A stretch of DNA of 52,073 nucleotides from Verrucomicrobium sp. (GCA_021298285.1 JAJTFN010000053.1:1-52073), one strand, 5' to 3'; shown: positions 18,927 to 28,205, counted from the stretch's first letter. Program-made: numbers and translations. Notes: generated by a model not told the origin, from the letters alone.

Positions 18927-19057
18927 ACCTTGAGATGGGCTCCGGCATCCCCGGTCCTTCCCGAGGGTGGGATGCCCCGGACCGCCCGCCGGTCCTCCGT
19001 CCGTGCCGGGAGCGGCCGTGACGAATTGCGCGCTGGGTTTGCCGGCCGCCTGGGTCC

Positions 19058-22000
19058 ATGATCCGTCGCGTGAAGATTCCGGGACGTGAGGTCTGGATCG
19101 CGGTGTCCCTGGCCGGATGCGTCATCGACGGATTCGGTGCGGAGGCCATTCCGTCCCCCAAGACGCGGGTGACCTACTCCGAGGCCTACGGAAAGGCGGG
19201 CAACGCCACGAGTGTGGCCGAGGGCGAGTTGCCCCGGTTTGCCCCGGTGCCCGCCGGCCGGGCGCTCGAGACCTTCCGCATCCGGCCCGGGTTCCGCCTG
19301 GAGCTGGCCGCCAGCGAACCCGACGTGGTCAGCCCCGTGGCCCTGGCCTTCGACGAGGACGGCCGGGCGTACGTGGCCGAGATGATCGACTACTCGGAGC
19401 GGCGGGACCTGACCCCGCACGCCGGCCGCATTCGCCGTCTCGAGGACCTCGATGGCGACGGACGTTTCGAGCGGTCCACGGTCTTCGCCGACAACCTCCC
19501 GTGGCCCACGGCCCTCATCTGCTCCCGGGGAGGACTCTACGTGGGGGCCTCGCCGGACATCCTCTGGCTCAAGGACACCAACGGCGACGGCCGGGCCGAT
19601 GAGCGGAAGGTGGTGGTCACCGGCTTCGGCAGCGGCGCGGCCCGGCTCAACGTCCAGGCACTGCTCAATTCCTTCAACTGGGGACCGGACCACCGGTTGT
19701 ACGGGGCGACCGGTCCCAACGGGGGAACCCGGGTCTCGGTCGCCGGCCGGGAGGGCTCGGCACTCGACCTGCGGGGGCTGGACTTCAGCCTGGATCCAGC
19801 CGGTGGCTCACTGCGCCCGGAGACCGGGGGCGCGCAGTATGGCCTGAGCTTCGATACGTCGGGCAACCGCTACGTCTGCAGCAACAGCGACCACCTCCAG
19901 TGGATCGCGATGGAGTGGTCGCACCTCTCCAGGAACCCGGCGGCGCCGCTGCCTTCGGCGCGCGTGAGCATCGCCGCCGACGGGCCCGCCGCCGAGGTGT
20001 TCCGCATCAGTCCCGATGAGCCGTGGCGCATCGTCCGGACCCGCTGGCGCATCAGCGGCGTGGTGCCGGGGATGGTCGAGGGCGGGGGACGGGTTTCCGG
20101 ATACTTCACCGGAGCGACCGGCGCCACGGTCTACCGCGGGGACGCCCTCGGCCCGGACTTCGTCGACAACGTCTTCATCGGCGACGCCGGCGGCAACCTT
20201 GTGCACCGGAAGGTGCTGCACGCCGACGGGGCCGGTTGGACCGCGCGCCGGCCGGCCGACGAGCAGGACGTCGAATTCCTCGCCTCCCGGGACACCTGGT
20301 TCCGGCCGGTGCACTTCCAGAACGGGCCGGATGGCTGCCTCTACATCGTGGACATGTACCGCGAGGTCATCGAGCACCCGTGGTCCATCCCCGAGGCCAT
20401 CAAGCAGCACCTCGACCTCGACAGCGGGAACAACCGGGGACGCGTGGCGGCGCTGGAGAGCCCCAACGGGTGGGTGCGTGAGACGGTCTCCCGGCTTCTC
20501 CACGAGCGCCAGGACCGCGCGGCCGTGCCCGACCTCGAGCGGTTGCTGGCCCGGTCGGCTCGCCCGCTGGCGCGCCTGCATGCGCTCCCGTCGCTCGACG
20601 GTCTCGGGGCCCTCGACATCCGCCGGCACCTGGTCGCTGCCCTGGCCGATCCGGACGAGCGCGTCCGGGTCCGGGCGGTGTCGCTCGCCGAGCCCCGCGC
20701 CGCCGGCCCGGATTCGGCGGCCGGCCAGGATTCCGCGGTCGACGTTTTGCGGGCGCGCCTCATCGCGCTGGCCTCCGATCCGTCGGTCCGGGTCCGCCGG
20801 CAGGTGGCCCTCGCCCTGGGCGCCTGGTCCGGCCCCGGGCGGAACGCGGCGCTGGCCCGCATCCTCGGCCGGGACGCGGCGGACCCCTGGGTGCGGGCGT
20901 CGGTGCTCACCGCGCTTTCCAGCGGTGCGGTCGAGGTGTTCACGATCCTCGCCGGCGATCCGGACTTCCCCCCGAAACCCGGGGCACGCGAATCCCTCGA
21001 GGCGCTGGCGACGATCCTGGGGACGCAGGGCGAGCCCGCCGGCGTCGCCGCCTTCTTCGATGCGGTGGACCGGTCCGTGAACTCCCCGATGGCGCCGCGG
21101 GTGATCCGGGCATACCTCGAGGCTGCCGGGCGGTCGGGCAGGACCCCGGGGATGCGTGATTCCGGGGAACGCCTGGGGCGGTGGTTCCGGGCCGCCGCGG
21201 CCCGCGCGACCGATCTGTCCCTTCCCGAGGGGGATCGCGTGCCGGCGATCGAGTTGCTCGGGATGGCCCCGTCGGTCGAGGTGCTGGAACCGCTCGCCCG
21301 GTTGCTCGTCTCCGAGGCCCCGGGTGTCCGGACCGCGGCCATCCGGTCGCTGGGCCGGTTGGATGATCCCGCCGTGGCCCGTCGCCTGATGGCCCCTTGG
21401 AAGTCCTACCCGGCCGGCGACCGGGCCGCCGTGGCCGCCCTCCTGGCCAGTCGCCCGGAGCGCGCCCTCGTCCTGCTGGGGGCCGTGGAGCGTGGCGAGG
21501 TGCCGCCGGCCGATCTTCCCGCCGCCACCGTCCGGGCGCTCCAGGCCCACGCCACGGCCGCCGTGGCGGAGGCGGCGCGTCGGTGCCTGCCGAAGGAGCC
21601 TTCCAGTGCCGACGTGTTGGCCGGGCTGCAACCGGCCCTCGCGCTGGAGGGGCGGGCGGCGCGCGGGGCGGCCCTGTACCGGGAGCGGTGTGCGGCCTGC
21701 CACCGGGCCGGGGCCGAGGGCCATGCGGTGGGTCCCGACCTGGTGACCGTGAGGGCCGCCGGCAAGCCGAAGCTGCTGGCCAGCGTCGTCCAGCCCCATG
21801 CGGAGGTCGCGCCGCAGTCCATCGCCTTCGACGTCGAGACGGTCGACGGGGAGACCCACTCGGCGCTCATCGCCCGCGAGACGACCACCCAGGTGGTCCT
21901 GCGCCTCGGCGGCGGCCACGAGCGGGTCCTCGACCGCCGACAGGTGCGATCCATGCGAAGTTCCGGTCAGTCCCTGATGCCCGAGGGCCTGCTGGCCGGA

Positions 22001-22099
22001 CTGACACCCGAGGCGGTGGCCGACCTGCTGGCGTTCGTGGCCGAGGCCCCGGCTCCGGTCCCTGCGGCGGCCCATTCCGCCCCCGAAACCAAGCCATGA
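19058..22099 (+). CDS. PVC-type haem-binding CxxCH protein with propeller and HEAT-like repeats
   Basis: 1013 aa, exported by an N-terminal signal (about 1-28). Residues 80-460 form a membrane-bound-dehydrogenase-type beta-propeller (LELAASEPDVVSPVALAFDE, NGPDGCLYIVDMYREVIEHP). A helical HEAT-like region follows (about 470-840). A cytochrome c domain lies at the C terminus with Cys878, Cys881 and His882 (CAACH). Such proteins are abundant in Verrucomicrobia and Planctomycetes and are thought to oxidise sugars or polymers outside the cytoplasm. After SGNNRGR462 the next residues are VAALESPNGW, so the conserved IYRxxPxGF...ASTxEL segment, roughly 25 residues, is missing in frame. The stop overlaps the next gene (ATGA at 22096). 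Confidence 0.88.
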   Translation: MIRRVKIPGREVWIAVSLAGCVIDGFGAEAIPSPKTRVTYSEAYGKAGNATSVAEGELPRFAPVPAGRALETFRIRPGFRLELAASEPDVVSPVALAFDEDGRAYVAEMIDYSERRDLTPHAGRIRRLEDLDGDGRFERSTVFADNLPWPTALICSRGGLYVGASPDILWLKDTNGDGRADERKVVVTGFGSGAARLNVQALLNSFNWGPDHRLYGATGPNGGTRVSVAGREGSALDLRGLDFSLDPAGGSLRPETGGAQYGLSFDTSGNRYVCSNSDHLQWIAMEWSHLSRNPAAPLPSARVSIAADGPAAEVFRISPDEPWRIVRTRWRISGVVPGMVEGGGRVSGYFTGATGATVYRGDALGPDFVDNVFIGDAGGNLVHRKVLHADGAGWTARRPADEQDVEFLASRDTWFRPVHFQNGPDGCLYIVDMYREVIEHPWSIPEAIKQHLDLDSGNNRGRVAALESPNGWVRETVSRLLHERQDRAAVPDLERLLARSARPLARLHALPSLDGLGALDIRRHLVAALADPDERVRVRAVSLAEPRAAGPDSAAGQDSAVDVLRARLIALASDPSVRVRRQVALALGAWSGPGRNAALARILGRDAADPWVRASVLTALSSGAVEVFTILAGDPDFPPKPGARESLEALATILGTQGEPAGVAAFFDAVDRSVNSPMAPRVIRAYLEAAGRSGRTPGMRDSGERLGRWFRAAAARATDLSLPEGDRVPAIELLGMAPSVEVLEPLARLLVSEAPGVRTAAIRSLGRLDDPAVARRLMAPWKSYPAGDRAAVAALLASRPERALVLLGAVERGEVPPADLPAATVRALQAHATAAVAEAARRCLPKEPSSADVLAGLQPALALEGRAARGAALYRERCAACHRAGAEGHAVGPDLVTVRAAGKPKLLASVVQPHAEVAPQSIAFDVETVDGETHSALIARETTTQVVLRLGGGHERVLDRRQVRSMRSSGQSLMPEGLLAGLTPEAVADLLAFVAEAPAPVPAAAHSAPETKP

Positions 22100-24303
22100 A
22101 TGCGCCGACCCCGGCGGCGGTCTGTCTCCTGCCTCGCATGCGCCGCTTCCTGAACGCCCTGGCGATCCTCGGATCGCTGTTCCACCCCACGATCCGGGCC
22201 GCCGGTTCCCCCGATTGGCTGATCGATCCGTCGCCTTACCGGGCGCGGGTCGAGGCGTCCGCGGATCGCCCCGAGCTGATCCTCGACAATGGTCTGCTCC
22301 GGCGGGTCCTGCGGATCACCCCCAATGCCGCCACGGTCTCCCTGCGGCACGGGGTCACCGGCGAGTCCCTCATCCGGGGGGTGAAGCCCGAGGCGGTCAT
22401 CGTGATCGACGGCCGGTCCTACGACATCGGCGGGCTCTCGGGACAGCCCAACCTCGCCTTCCTGAGGCCCGAGTGGGAGGCCGGACTGAAGGCCCGTCCC
22501 GGGGCCTTCCGGCTGGTCGGGCATCAGGTCGGCGTGCCCCGGGAACGCATGGCCTGGAAACGGGTCCGGCACCACGCGCCCGGGGTGCAGTGGCCGCCGC
22601 GGGGCGTCACGCTGAGGCTTGATTTCGAGGCGCCGGCCGCGCCGGACCCGGGGTCGTCCCTGCGGGGGCTTGCCGTCTCGGTGCACTACGAGCTGTACGA
22701 CGGCCTTCCGTGCTACTCCAAGTGGCTCACCCTGAGCAATGGCACCGACCGGGCGGTCATGCTCGACCGCTTCTCCAACGAGTTGCTGGCCGCCGTGGAG
22801 CGCGTGTCGGAGGTGGACGAACTCACCGTCGGGCTCACCCCGCCCAATTTCCACGTGGAGACCGACATGGCCTTCGGGGGGATGACTTCCGCCGGGGCCA
22901 ATCGCCGCTCGTACCGATGGCTGCCCGACCCCGAGTTCCACTCGCAGGTCAACTACGAGAAGAAGACCCCGTGCCTGCTCGAGGTGGGTCCCGACCTGGG
23001 GCCGCGCCAGACCATCGCCCCGGGGGCCACCTTCGAGACCTCCCGGGCATGGATCCTGCCGCACGACAGCACCGACCGGGAGCGTTGCGGGTTGGCCGTC
23101 CGGCGGATGATGCGCACGGTGGCTCCCTGGGTGACCGAGAATCCCCTCATGATGCATGTGGTCTCCTCGCACGGCCCGACGGTGACCAATGCCATCGACC
23201 AGTGCGCGGCCACGGGCTTCGAGATGCTCATCCTGAGTTTCGGCAGCGGGTTCGACATGGAGAACGAGCGGCCCGAGACGCTGGCCAAGGCCCGGGCCTT
23301 CGCCGCCTACGCCAAGAGCCGGGGCGTGGAGATCGGCAGCTACCCGCTGCTCGCCTCACGCCGCGTCGGGGGAGGCGACGACGTGGTCATGCCTCCGGGC
23401 CTCAAGCCCGCCTTCGGCCACTCGCCCTGCCTCCAGAGCCGCTGGGGCACCAACTACTTCCGGCGCCTGTACGAGTTCCACCGCCAGAGCGGCTTCACCC
23501 TGCTGGAGCACGATGGCTCCTACCCCGGCGACGGATGCGCCGCCACGAACCATCCGGGCCATCGCGGCTGGGAGGACTCCCGCTGGAGCCAGTGGTCCGA
23601 GATCCGCGACTTCTACCGGTGGTGCCGGGGTGAGGGGCTCTACCTCAACGTGCCCGACCATTACTTCCTGGCCGGCTCCACCAAGACCGGCATGGGGTAC
23701 CGCGAGGTGAACTGGTCGCTCCCCCGCGAGCAGCAGGTCATCCACACCCGGCAGAACATCTTCGACGGCACGTGGGAGAAAATCCCGAGCATGGGCTGGA
23801 TGTTCGTCCCGCTCACCGAGTACCAGGGTGGCGGGGCGGCGGCCACGATCGAGCCGTTGTCGCAGCACCTCGACCATTACCGCCGCATGCTCGAGAGCAA
23901 TCTCGCCCTCGGGGTGCAGGCCTGCTACCGGGGCCCGAGGCTCTACGACACCGAGGCCACCCGCGTCATGGTCAAGGCACAGGTCGACTGGTTCAAGGCG
24001 CACCGCGACATCCTCGAGAGCGACCTGATCCATGGCCGGCGCGCCGATGCCCGGGACCTCGACTGGATGCTCCACGTGAACCCGGCGCTCGAGGAGAAGG
24101 GCTTGCTGGTGGTCTTCAATCCGCTGGACCATCCCGTGCGCCAGGTTCTCCGGCCGAACCTCCACTACACGGGCCTGTCGCGGACGGCGCGCGTGTCGGA
24201 GCGGGGCGGCAGGGCCCGGCGACTGGCCGTGGCCGGCGACGGACGGATCGAGTTGACGGTCGAGGTGCCGGCGCAAGGCATGAACTGGTGGGTGATCCGA
24301 TGA
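22096..24303 (+). CDS. Exported TIM-barrel protein, candidate glycoside hydrolase (GH36-like)
   Basis: 735 aa with a signal peptide (about residues 17-35, ending near IRAAG). The N-terminal half (about 40-330) looks like the beta-sandwich of clan GH-D enzymes. The C-terminal half resembles an alpha-galactosidase-type barrel, with FEMLILSFGSGFD, a possible acidic site in LLEHDGSYPGD, GLYLNVPDHYF and a late beta-sandwich tail. I infer a glycosidase acting on an exported or surface glycan, but cannot name a substrate. The ATG overlaps the preceding haem-protein stop and the stop overlaps the following cytochrome gene, so the three form one operon with coupled translation. Confidence 0.6.
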   Translation: MNAPTPAAVCLLPRMRRFLNALAILGSLFHPTIRAAGSPDWLIDPSPYRARVEASADRPELILDNGLLRRVLRITPNAATVSLRHGVTGESLIRGVKPEAVIVIDGRSYDIGGLSGQPNLAFLRPEWEAGLKARPGAFRLVGHQVGVPRERMAWKRVRHHAPGVQWPPRGVTLRLDFEAPAAPDPGSSLRGLAVSVHYELYDGLPCYSKWLTLSNGTDRAVMLDRFSNELLAAVERVSEVDELTVGLTPPNFHVETDMAFGGMTSAGANRRSYRWLPDPEFHSQVNYEKKTPCLLEVGPDLGPRQTIAPGATFETSRAWILPHDSTDRERCGLAVRRMMRTVAPWVTENPLMMHVVSSHGPTVTNAIDQCAATGFEMLILSFGSGFDMENERPETLAKARAFAAYAKSRGVEIGSYPLLASRRVGGGDDVVMPPGLKPAFGHSPCLQSRWGTNYFRRLYEFHRQSGFTLLEHDGSYPGDGCAATNHPGHRGWEDSRWSQWSEIRDFYRWCRGEGLYLNVPDHYFLAGSTKTGMGYREVNWSLPREQQVIHTRQNIFDGTWEKIPSMGWMFVPLTEYQGGGAAATIEPLSQHLDHYRRMLESNLALGVQACYRGPRLYDTEATRVMVKAQVDWFKAHRDILESDLIHGRRADARDLDWMLHVNPALEEKGLLVVFNPLDHPVRQVLRPNLHYTGLSRTARVSERGGRARRLAVAGDGRIELTVEVPAQGMNWWVIR

Positions 24304-26039
24304 ACGAACAGGCAGTGAATCGACCGGACGGCGCGGGTCGCGACCTCCGTCTTCGGGTGGGTGCGGCGTTGGCCCGTGGCCTGGCCCGGTTGTTTTTGGG
24401 AATGGCCCTGGCCCTGTCGGTGCGCGCCCAGGCGCCCGTCCCCGCCCCTGCCGCCACCGCGAAGCCGGCGGCGGTGGATGAGGCCCGGGTCGCGCGGGGT
24501 CGCGAGCTGTACCTCAAGAACTGCTTCGCCTGCCACCAGATGCGGGGGCAGGGGATTCCGGGCGTGTTCCCGCCCCTGGCCGGTTCCGACTACCTCCTGG
24601 CCGACATCGACCGTGCGATCCGCATCGTGTGCGAGGGCTTGAGTGGCGAGATCGCCGTCAATGGCCGCCGCTATGCCGGCGTGATGCCCCCGGCGCTGCT
24701 CAACGACGAGGAGGTCGCCCTCGTGATGACCCATGTCCTCGGCAACTGGGGCAATCGCGGGCCCGAGGTGACGCCCGAGCAGGTCCGCAAGGTGCGCGCC
24801 ACCACGGCGTACCCGACCTTCGAGGCGCTCCAGCAGGCCAACCGCTACCCGCCGCTGCCCAAGGCACCCGACGGGTTCCGCCTGCGCGAGGTGGCGCGTC
24901 TGCCCTTCCGGCCCGTGCGGATGACCAGCGACGGGCGTGGCAAGACCCTCTATGTGCTCACCGAACAGGGGGATGTCTGGCGCCTGGACCCGTCGAACGC
25001 GGCCCTCGCGCAGATCCTGCCCGCCGGCCGGTACCTCGAGCGCCGTCCCGACGACCTCGGTGGTCCGCTCTTCGTGCTGGGCATGACGATGGACCGGCAG
25101 AAGCGCCTCTACATCGCCTCCAATCAGCAGAACAAGGCCACCCGACCCTACCAGAACATCGTCACCATCTACCGCAGCGCAGGCGTCACCAACGGGCATC
25201 CGTCCGACCTGAAGCCGTGGTTCCAGACCAACTACCCCGGCAGCCCGGCCTACATCCATGGGGTCGAGCACATCGCCTTCGGGCCGGATGGCCACCTCTA
25301 CGTCGGCAACGGAGGCCGGACCGACGGCGGGTTGACCGGTCCGGATTCCGAATGGTTCGGCGGCGGGGAGACCCCGATCACGGGCTGCCTCTGGCGCCTC
25401 CGGACCGATGTCGAGCCCCCGGCCTTCGAGGTGCATGCCCGCGGGTTGCGCAACGCCTACGGGTTCGCCTGGAACGACGCCGGCGAGATGTTCGCCACCG
25501 AGAACGGTCCGGACGCCGACGCGCCCGAGGAACTCAACCACATCGAGCAGGGCCGGCACTACGGGTTCCCCTACCGGTTCGCCGACTGGACCAAGAAGGC
25601 CTACGCGGCCAGCCCGGACGCCCCCGAGGGCCTGGCCTTCACGCTGCCCGTGGCCAACCTCGGGCCCGACGGCGGATTCGCCGGCACGCCGATGTTCACC
25701 TTCGATCCCCATTCCGGGCCGGGTGGCATCGTGTTCCTCGGCCGGGACTTCCCGGAGGGATACCGGGGCACCTTCCTGCTGACCCGCTTCGGCAACTTCA
25801 TCCGGTCACCCAAGGACAACGCCGGCTTCGATGTGCTGCGGGCCACCCTCCGGCGCAATGCCGAGGGCCGGTTCGAGGGGCATTTCCACACCGTGCTCTC
25901 CGGACTCGGCCGTCCCATCGACATCCACCAGGGAGCCCCGGGCCGGCTGTACATCGCCGAGTACTCGCGCTCGACCAACAGCAGCGAGTCGTATGGACCG
26001 TCGGGCCGGATCCTCGAGCTGTCGGTGGCGGGCCGGTGA
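24300..26039 (+). CDS. Cytochrome c fused to a sugar-dehydrogenase-like beta-propeller
   Basis: 579 aa. The signal peptide is about residues 22-44. A cytochrome c domain (about 62-170) carries the haem site Cys75, Cys78 and His79 (CFACH) and a likely Met ligand in GVMPPALL. A soluble glucose-dehydrogenase/sorbosone-type propeller (about 190-575) has HGVEHIAFGPDGHLYVGNGG, GLRNAYGFAWN and ENGPDADAPEELNHI. Oxidation of a sugar or alcohol with electron transfer to the fused haem is a reasonable prediction; whether PQQ is the cofactor cannot be seen. It is the last gene of the overlapping trio and converges with the GT2 gene 21 bases away. Confidence 0.85.
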   Translation: MNEQAVNRPDGAGRDLRLRVGAALARGLARLFLGMALALSVRAQAPVPAPAATAKPAAVDEARVARGRELYLKNCFACHQMRGQGIPGVFPPLAGSDYLLADIDRAIRIVCEGLSGEIAVNGRRYAGVMPPALLNDEEVALVMTHVLGNWGNRGPEVTPEQVRKVRATTAYPTFEALQQANRYPPLPKAPDGFRLREVARLPFRPVRMTSDGRGKTLYVLTEQGDVWRLDPSNAALAQILPAGRYLERRPDDLGGPLFVLGMTMDRQKRLYIASNQQNKATRPYQNIVTIYRSAGVTNGHPSDLKPWFQTNYPGSPAYIHGVEHIAFGPDGHLYVGNGGRTDGGLTGPDSEWFGGGETPITGCLWRLRTDVEPPAFEVHARGLRNAYGFAWNDAGEMFATENGPDADAPEELNHIEQGRHYGFPYRFADWTKKAYAASPDAPEGLAFTLPVANLGPDGGFAGTPMFTFDPHSGPGGIVFLGRDFPEGYRGTFLLTRFGNFIRSPKDNAGFDVLRATLRRNAEGRFEGHFHTVLSGLGRPIDIHQGAPGRLYIAEYSRSTNSSESYGPSGRILELSVAGR

Positions 26040-26060
26040 AGCCCGGGCCGGCGACGGCCC

Positions 26061-26786
26061 TCAACCGGCGGAGCCGGACTCGACGTCGATGGCCGGCAGG
26101 CGTCGCCGCTGGTACCAGGCCATGCCGACGAGGTCGAAGATCCCGCGGCCGAGCCGGTTCCAGACACCGTACTTCGACACGCCCGCCGTGCGGGGGCGGT
26201 GCTTCACCGGGACCTCCAGCACCCGGCTCCCGTTGCCCGCGACGAGGATCGGCAGGAACCGGTGCAGCCCGTTGAAGGGGAAGACCCCGGCGAGGCTGCT
26301 GCGCTGGAAGGCCCGGAGGGCGCAGCCGGTGTCGGCGAAGTCGTGCCCCAGGCTCCAGGAGCGCACGCTCCGGGCGATGCGGGAGGAAGCCTTGCGCACG
26401 AACGAATCCTGACGGGCCACCCGGTGGCCGCAGACGAAGTCGGCGTCCTTCCCGAGCATCCCGAGCATCCGGGGCAGCTCCGAGGGGTCGTTCTGGAGGT
26501 CTCCATCGAGGGTGCACAGCAGGGGGGCCTGGGTGTGGGAGATGCCCGTCCAGATGGCCGCGCTCTGGCCGGCATTCCGCCGGTGGCGCAGGCCGAGCAC
26601 CCTCGGGTCGGCCGCCTGACGGGCCCGGATCGCCTCCCAGGTGCCGTCGGTCGACGCGTCGTCCACCAGCACCAGTTGCCAGGGCCGGCTCTCCGCCTGG
26701 AAGACGCCGGCGATCTCGGCCACGAGGGGCGCGATGTTGGCCTCTTCGTTGTACACGGGAACGACGATGGCGATCTGAGGGACCAC
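26061..26786 (-). CDS. Family 2 glycosyltransferase, dolichyl-phosphate mannosyltransferase-like
   Basis: 241 aa, GTG start. The GT-A fold is shown by IVVPVYNEEANI, VDDASTDGTW and the metal-binding TLDGDLQNDP. The C-terminal segment has HRPRTAGVSKYGVWNRLGRG, typical of DPM1/ArnC-like enzymes that place a sugar on polyprenyl phosphate. There is no C-terminal pair of membrane helices, so it is the short soluble or peripheral type. It probably works in lipid or surface-glycan glycosylation. It is divergent from mutM and converges with the cytochrome-propeller gene. Confidence 0.88.
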   Translation of the reverse strand: MVPQIAIVVPVYNEEANIAPLVAEIAGVFQAESRPWQLVLVDDASTDGTWEAIRARQAADPRVLGLRHRRNAGQSAAIWTGISHTQAPLLCTLDGDLQNDPSELPRMLGMLGKDADFVCGHRVARQDSFVRKASSRIARSVRSWSLGHDFADTGCALRAFQRSSLAGVFPFNGLHRFLPILVAGNGSRVLEVPVKHRPRTAGVSKYGVWNRLGRGIFDLVGMAWYQRRRLPAIDVESGSAG

Positions 26787-26792
26787 GGGCCC

Positions 26793-26822
26793 AGCCTAGG
26801 CCGGTGGACGGCCCGGGACCAG
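26793..26822 (-). promoter_or_regulatory. Candidate GT2 gene promoter
   Basis: On the minus strand CTGGTC (26817-26822), 18 bases, then TAGGCT (26793-26798), six bases before the GTG start. The divergent mutM promoter has TTGGTC and the same TAGGCT, so the pair supports itself. Confidence 0.4.
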
Positions 26823-26854
26823 CCGGCGTTTGTCGGTCGGTCGTTTCCGGTGCC

Positions 26855-26887
26855 GGCCGGGCGGTCCGGTCGGGCGACCGCCCGGCC
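26855..26887. repeat. Perfect 12-base inverted repeat between GT2 and mutM
   Basis: GGCCGGGCGGTC (26855-26866) and GACCGCCCGGCC (26876-26887) pair without mismatch around a nine-base loop. No U-tract follows on either strand, so it does not look like an ordinary terminator. It lies between the two divergent candidate promoters and could be a protein-binding site or cruciform. Confidence 0.85.
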
Positions 26888-26908
26888 CCTGGGGTGTGGT
26901 TCCTCCGT

Positions 26909-26937
26909 TTGGTCTCCCGGTGGGGATCGGCTAGGCT
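26909..26937 (+). promoter_or_regulatory. Candidate mutM promoter with start-proximal -10
   Basis: TTGGTC (26909-26914), 17 bases, TAGGCT (26932-26937). The -10 ends seven bases before the mutM ATG, so the transcript would be leaderless or nearly so. Confidence 0.42.
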
Positions 26938-26944
26938 GCGGCCC

Positions 26945-27775
26945 ATGCCCGAGTTGCCCGAGGTCGAGGCGTTCGCCCGGTGGTTGCTGCCGCAGGTCCG
27001 CGGCGCGCGCCTCGAGTCCGTCGACGTGCCCAAGCCCCGGCTCGTCCGGCCCCTGCGCCCCGCCGCCTTCGCCAGGGCCCTGGAGGGCTGCCGGATCGTC
27101 GGGCTCCGTCGGGCTGGAAAATGCCTGCTCTGGGACCTCGAGCATCCCGGGGGACGGCCGGAGCTGCTGGTCTCGCACCTCGGGATGACCGGGGTGTGGC
27201 ATGTGCTCTCCGAGGGCCAACCGTTGCCGCGGCACGCGGCGGTCGTGTTCGGCCTCGGGGGCCGGAGGGTGGTGTTGGAGGACCCCCGCCAGTTCGGCCA
27301 TCTCCGGCTGGGTCCGGACGCGGTGCCGGCCCTGGGCCCGGAACCGCTGGCCCCGGGGTTCACCGCGGAGCGCCTGGCCACGGTGCTGGCGCGGTGCCGG
27401 CGGCCCGTGAAGGTGGGCCTGATGGATCCGGCACGGTTGGCCGGCGTGGGCAACCTGTACGCCAGCGAGGCCCTGTTCCTGGCCGGGATCGACCCGGCGA
27501 CCCCGGCGGACGCCGTGGATGCGGAAGCCGTTGTCCGGCTGCATGGCGCCCTCCGCGAGGTGCTGGCCGCGGCCGTGGATCGCAACCTGAGGGCGCTGCA
27601 TTCCGACCACCCGATGCTCTACCAGCAGGGCGGCGCGTCCGGGTCGCCGGAGCAAGGCGGCCTGTGGGTCTATGACCGCGCGGGGCAGCCGTGCCATCGC
27701 TGCGGCACGCCCATCGTCCGCCTTGTCCAGGCGGGAAGGTCCACCTTCTGGTGCCCCCGCTGCCAAACCCGTTGA
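26945..27775 (+). CDS. mutM: Formamidopyrimidine-DNA glycosylase
   Basis: 276 aa, normal size. It removes oxidised purines such as 8-oxoguanine. It begins MPELPEVE, with the catalytic Pro2/Glu3. Other family signs are HLGMTGVW, EDPRQFGHLRLG, LMDPARLAGVGNLYASEALF and a C-terminal zinc finger with CHRCG and CPRCQ. The ATG at 26945 is fixed by the need for Pro2. It reads with DUF3574 and maf, with short gaps of 39 and 25 bases, so they may share a transcript. Confidence 0.96.
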   Translation: MPELPEVEAFARWLLPQVRGARLESVDVPKPRLVRPLRPAAFARALEGCRIVGLRRAGKCLLWDLEHPGGRPELLVSHLGMTGVWHVLSEGQPLPRHAAVVFGLGGRRVVLEDPRQFGHLRLGPDAVPALGPEPLAPGFTAERLATVLARCRRPVKVGLMDPARLAGVGNLYASEALFLAGIDPATPADAVDAEAVVRLHGALREVLAAAVDRNLRALHSDHPMLYQQGGASGSPEQGGLWVYDRAGQPCHRCGTPIVRLVQAGRSTFWCPRCQTR

Positions 27776-27814
27776 GGTGGGGCTGCCGAGGAACCCGATG
27801 CGGCGGCCCCGGGG

Positions 27815-28180
27815 TTGTCAGGAGTGGCGGGACCGGTGCTCAATGGCGGCCATGCGAGTCCATCAGGCGCCCGGAACACGCCCCATGACCGGCGCACCGA
27901 ACTGCACCTGGTGGCCGTGCGAGCGGACGACTGGGAGGCGTTCCTGGCCGAGCGTGTCACCCCGAGGTTCCCGGGCGGTTTCACCGTGCTCGAGGCGTTG
28001 GGACAGTGGCGGCCGCCGCAGGGCGAGGTCCGCCGTCTGGCCACCAAGGTGCTGGTCATCCTGCACCCGCCCACCTCCGAGGCCGAGCAGGCCATCGAGG
28101 CCATCCGGCGGGAATACTGCGAGGCCTTCGCCCTGCAGACCGTCCTGCGTTCCACCACGCCGGCGCTCGTGTCGTTCTGA
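27815..28180 (+). CDS. DUF3574-family protein
   Basis: 121 aa, TTG start. The family core runs from RTELHLVAV through WEAFLAERVTPRFPGGFTVLEALGQW and TKVLVILHPPTSEAE to LRSTTPALVSF, matching my memory of DUF3574. Many members are exported, but no signal peptide is visible here. The first 25 residues look unstructured, so translation may begin later, for example at GTG 27836. Function is unknown. It sits between mutM and maf. Confidence 0.75.
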   Translation: MSGVAGPVLNGGHASPSGARNTPHDRRTELHLVAVRADDWEAFLAERVTPRFPGGFTVLEALGQWRPPQGEVRRLATKVLVILHPPTSEAEQAIEAIRREYCEAFALQTVLRSTTPALVSF

Positions 28181-28205
28181 CCCCCCGCAGCCCCTTTCAT
28201 CCCAC

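Noticed and set aside
18979-18995. GGACCG/CGGTCC hairpin as a terminator after the dsbD-like gene
   Set aside because: The stem is only six base pairs and no U-tract follows, so the evidence is too weak.
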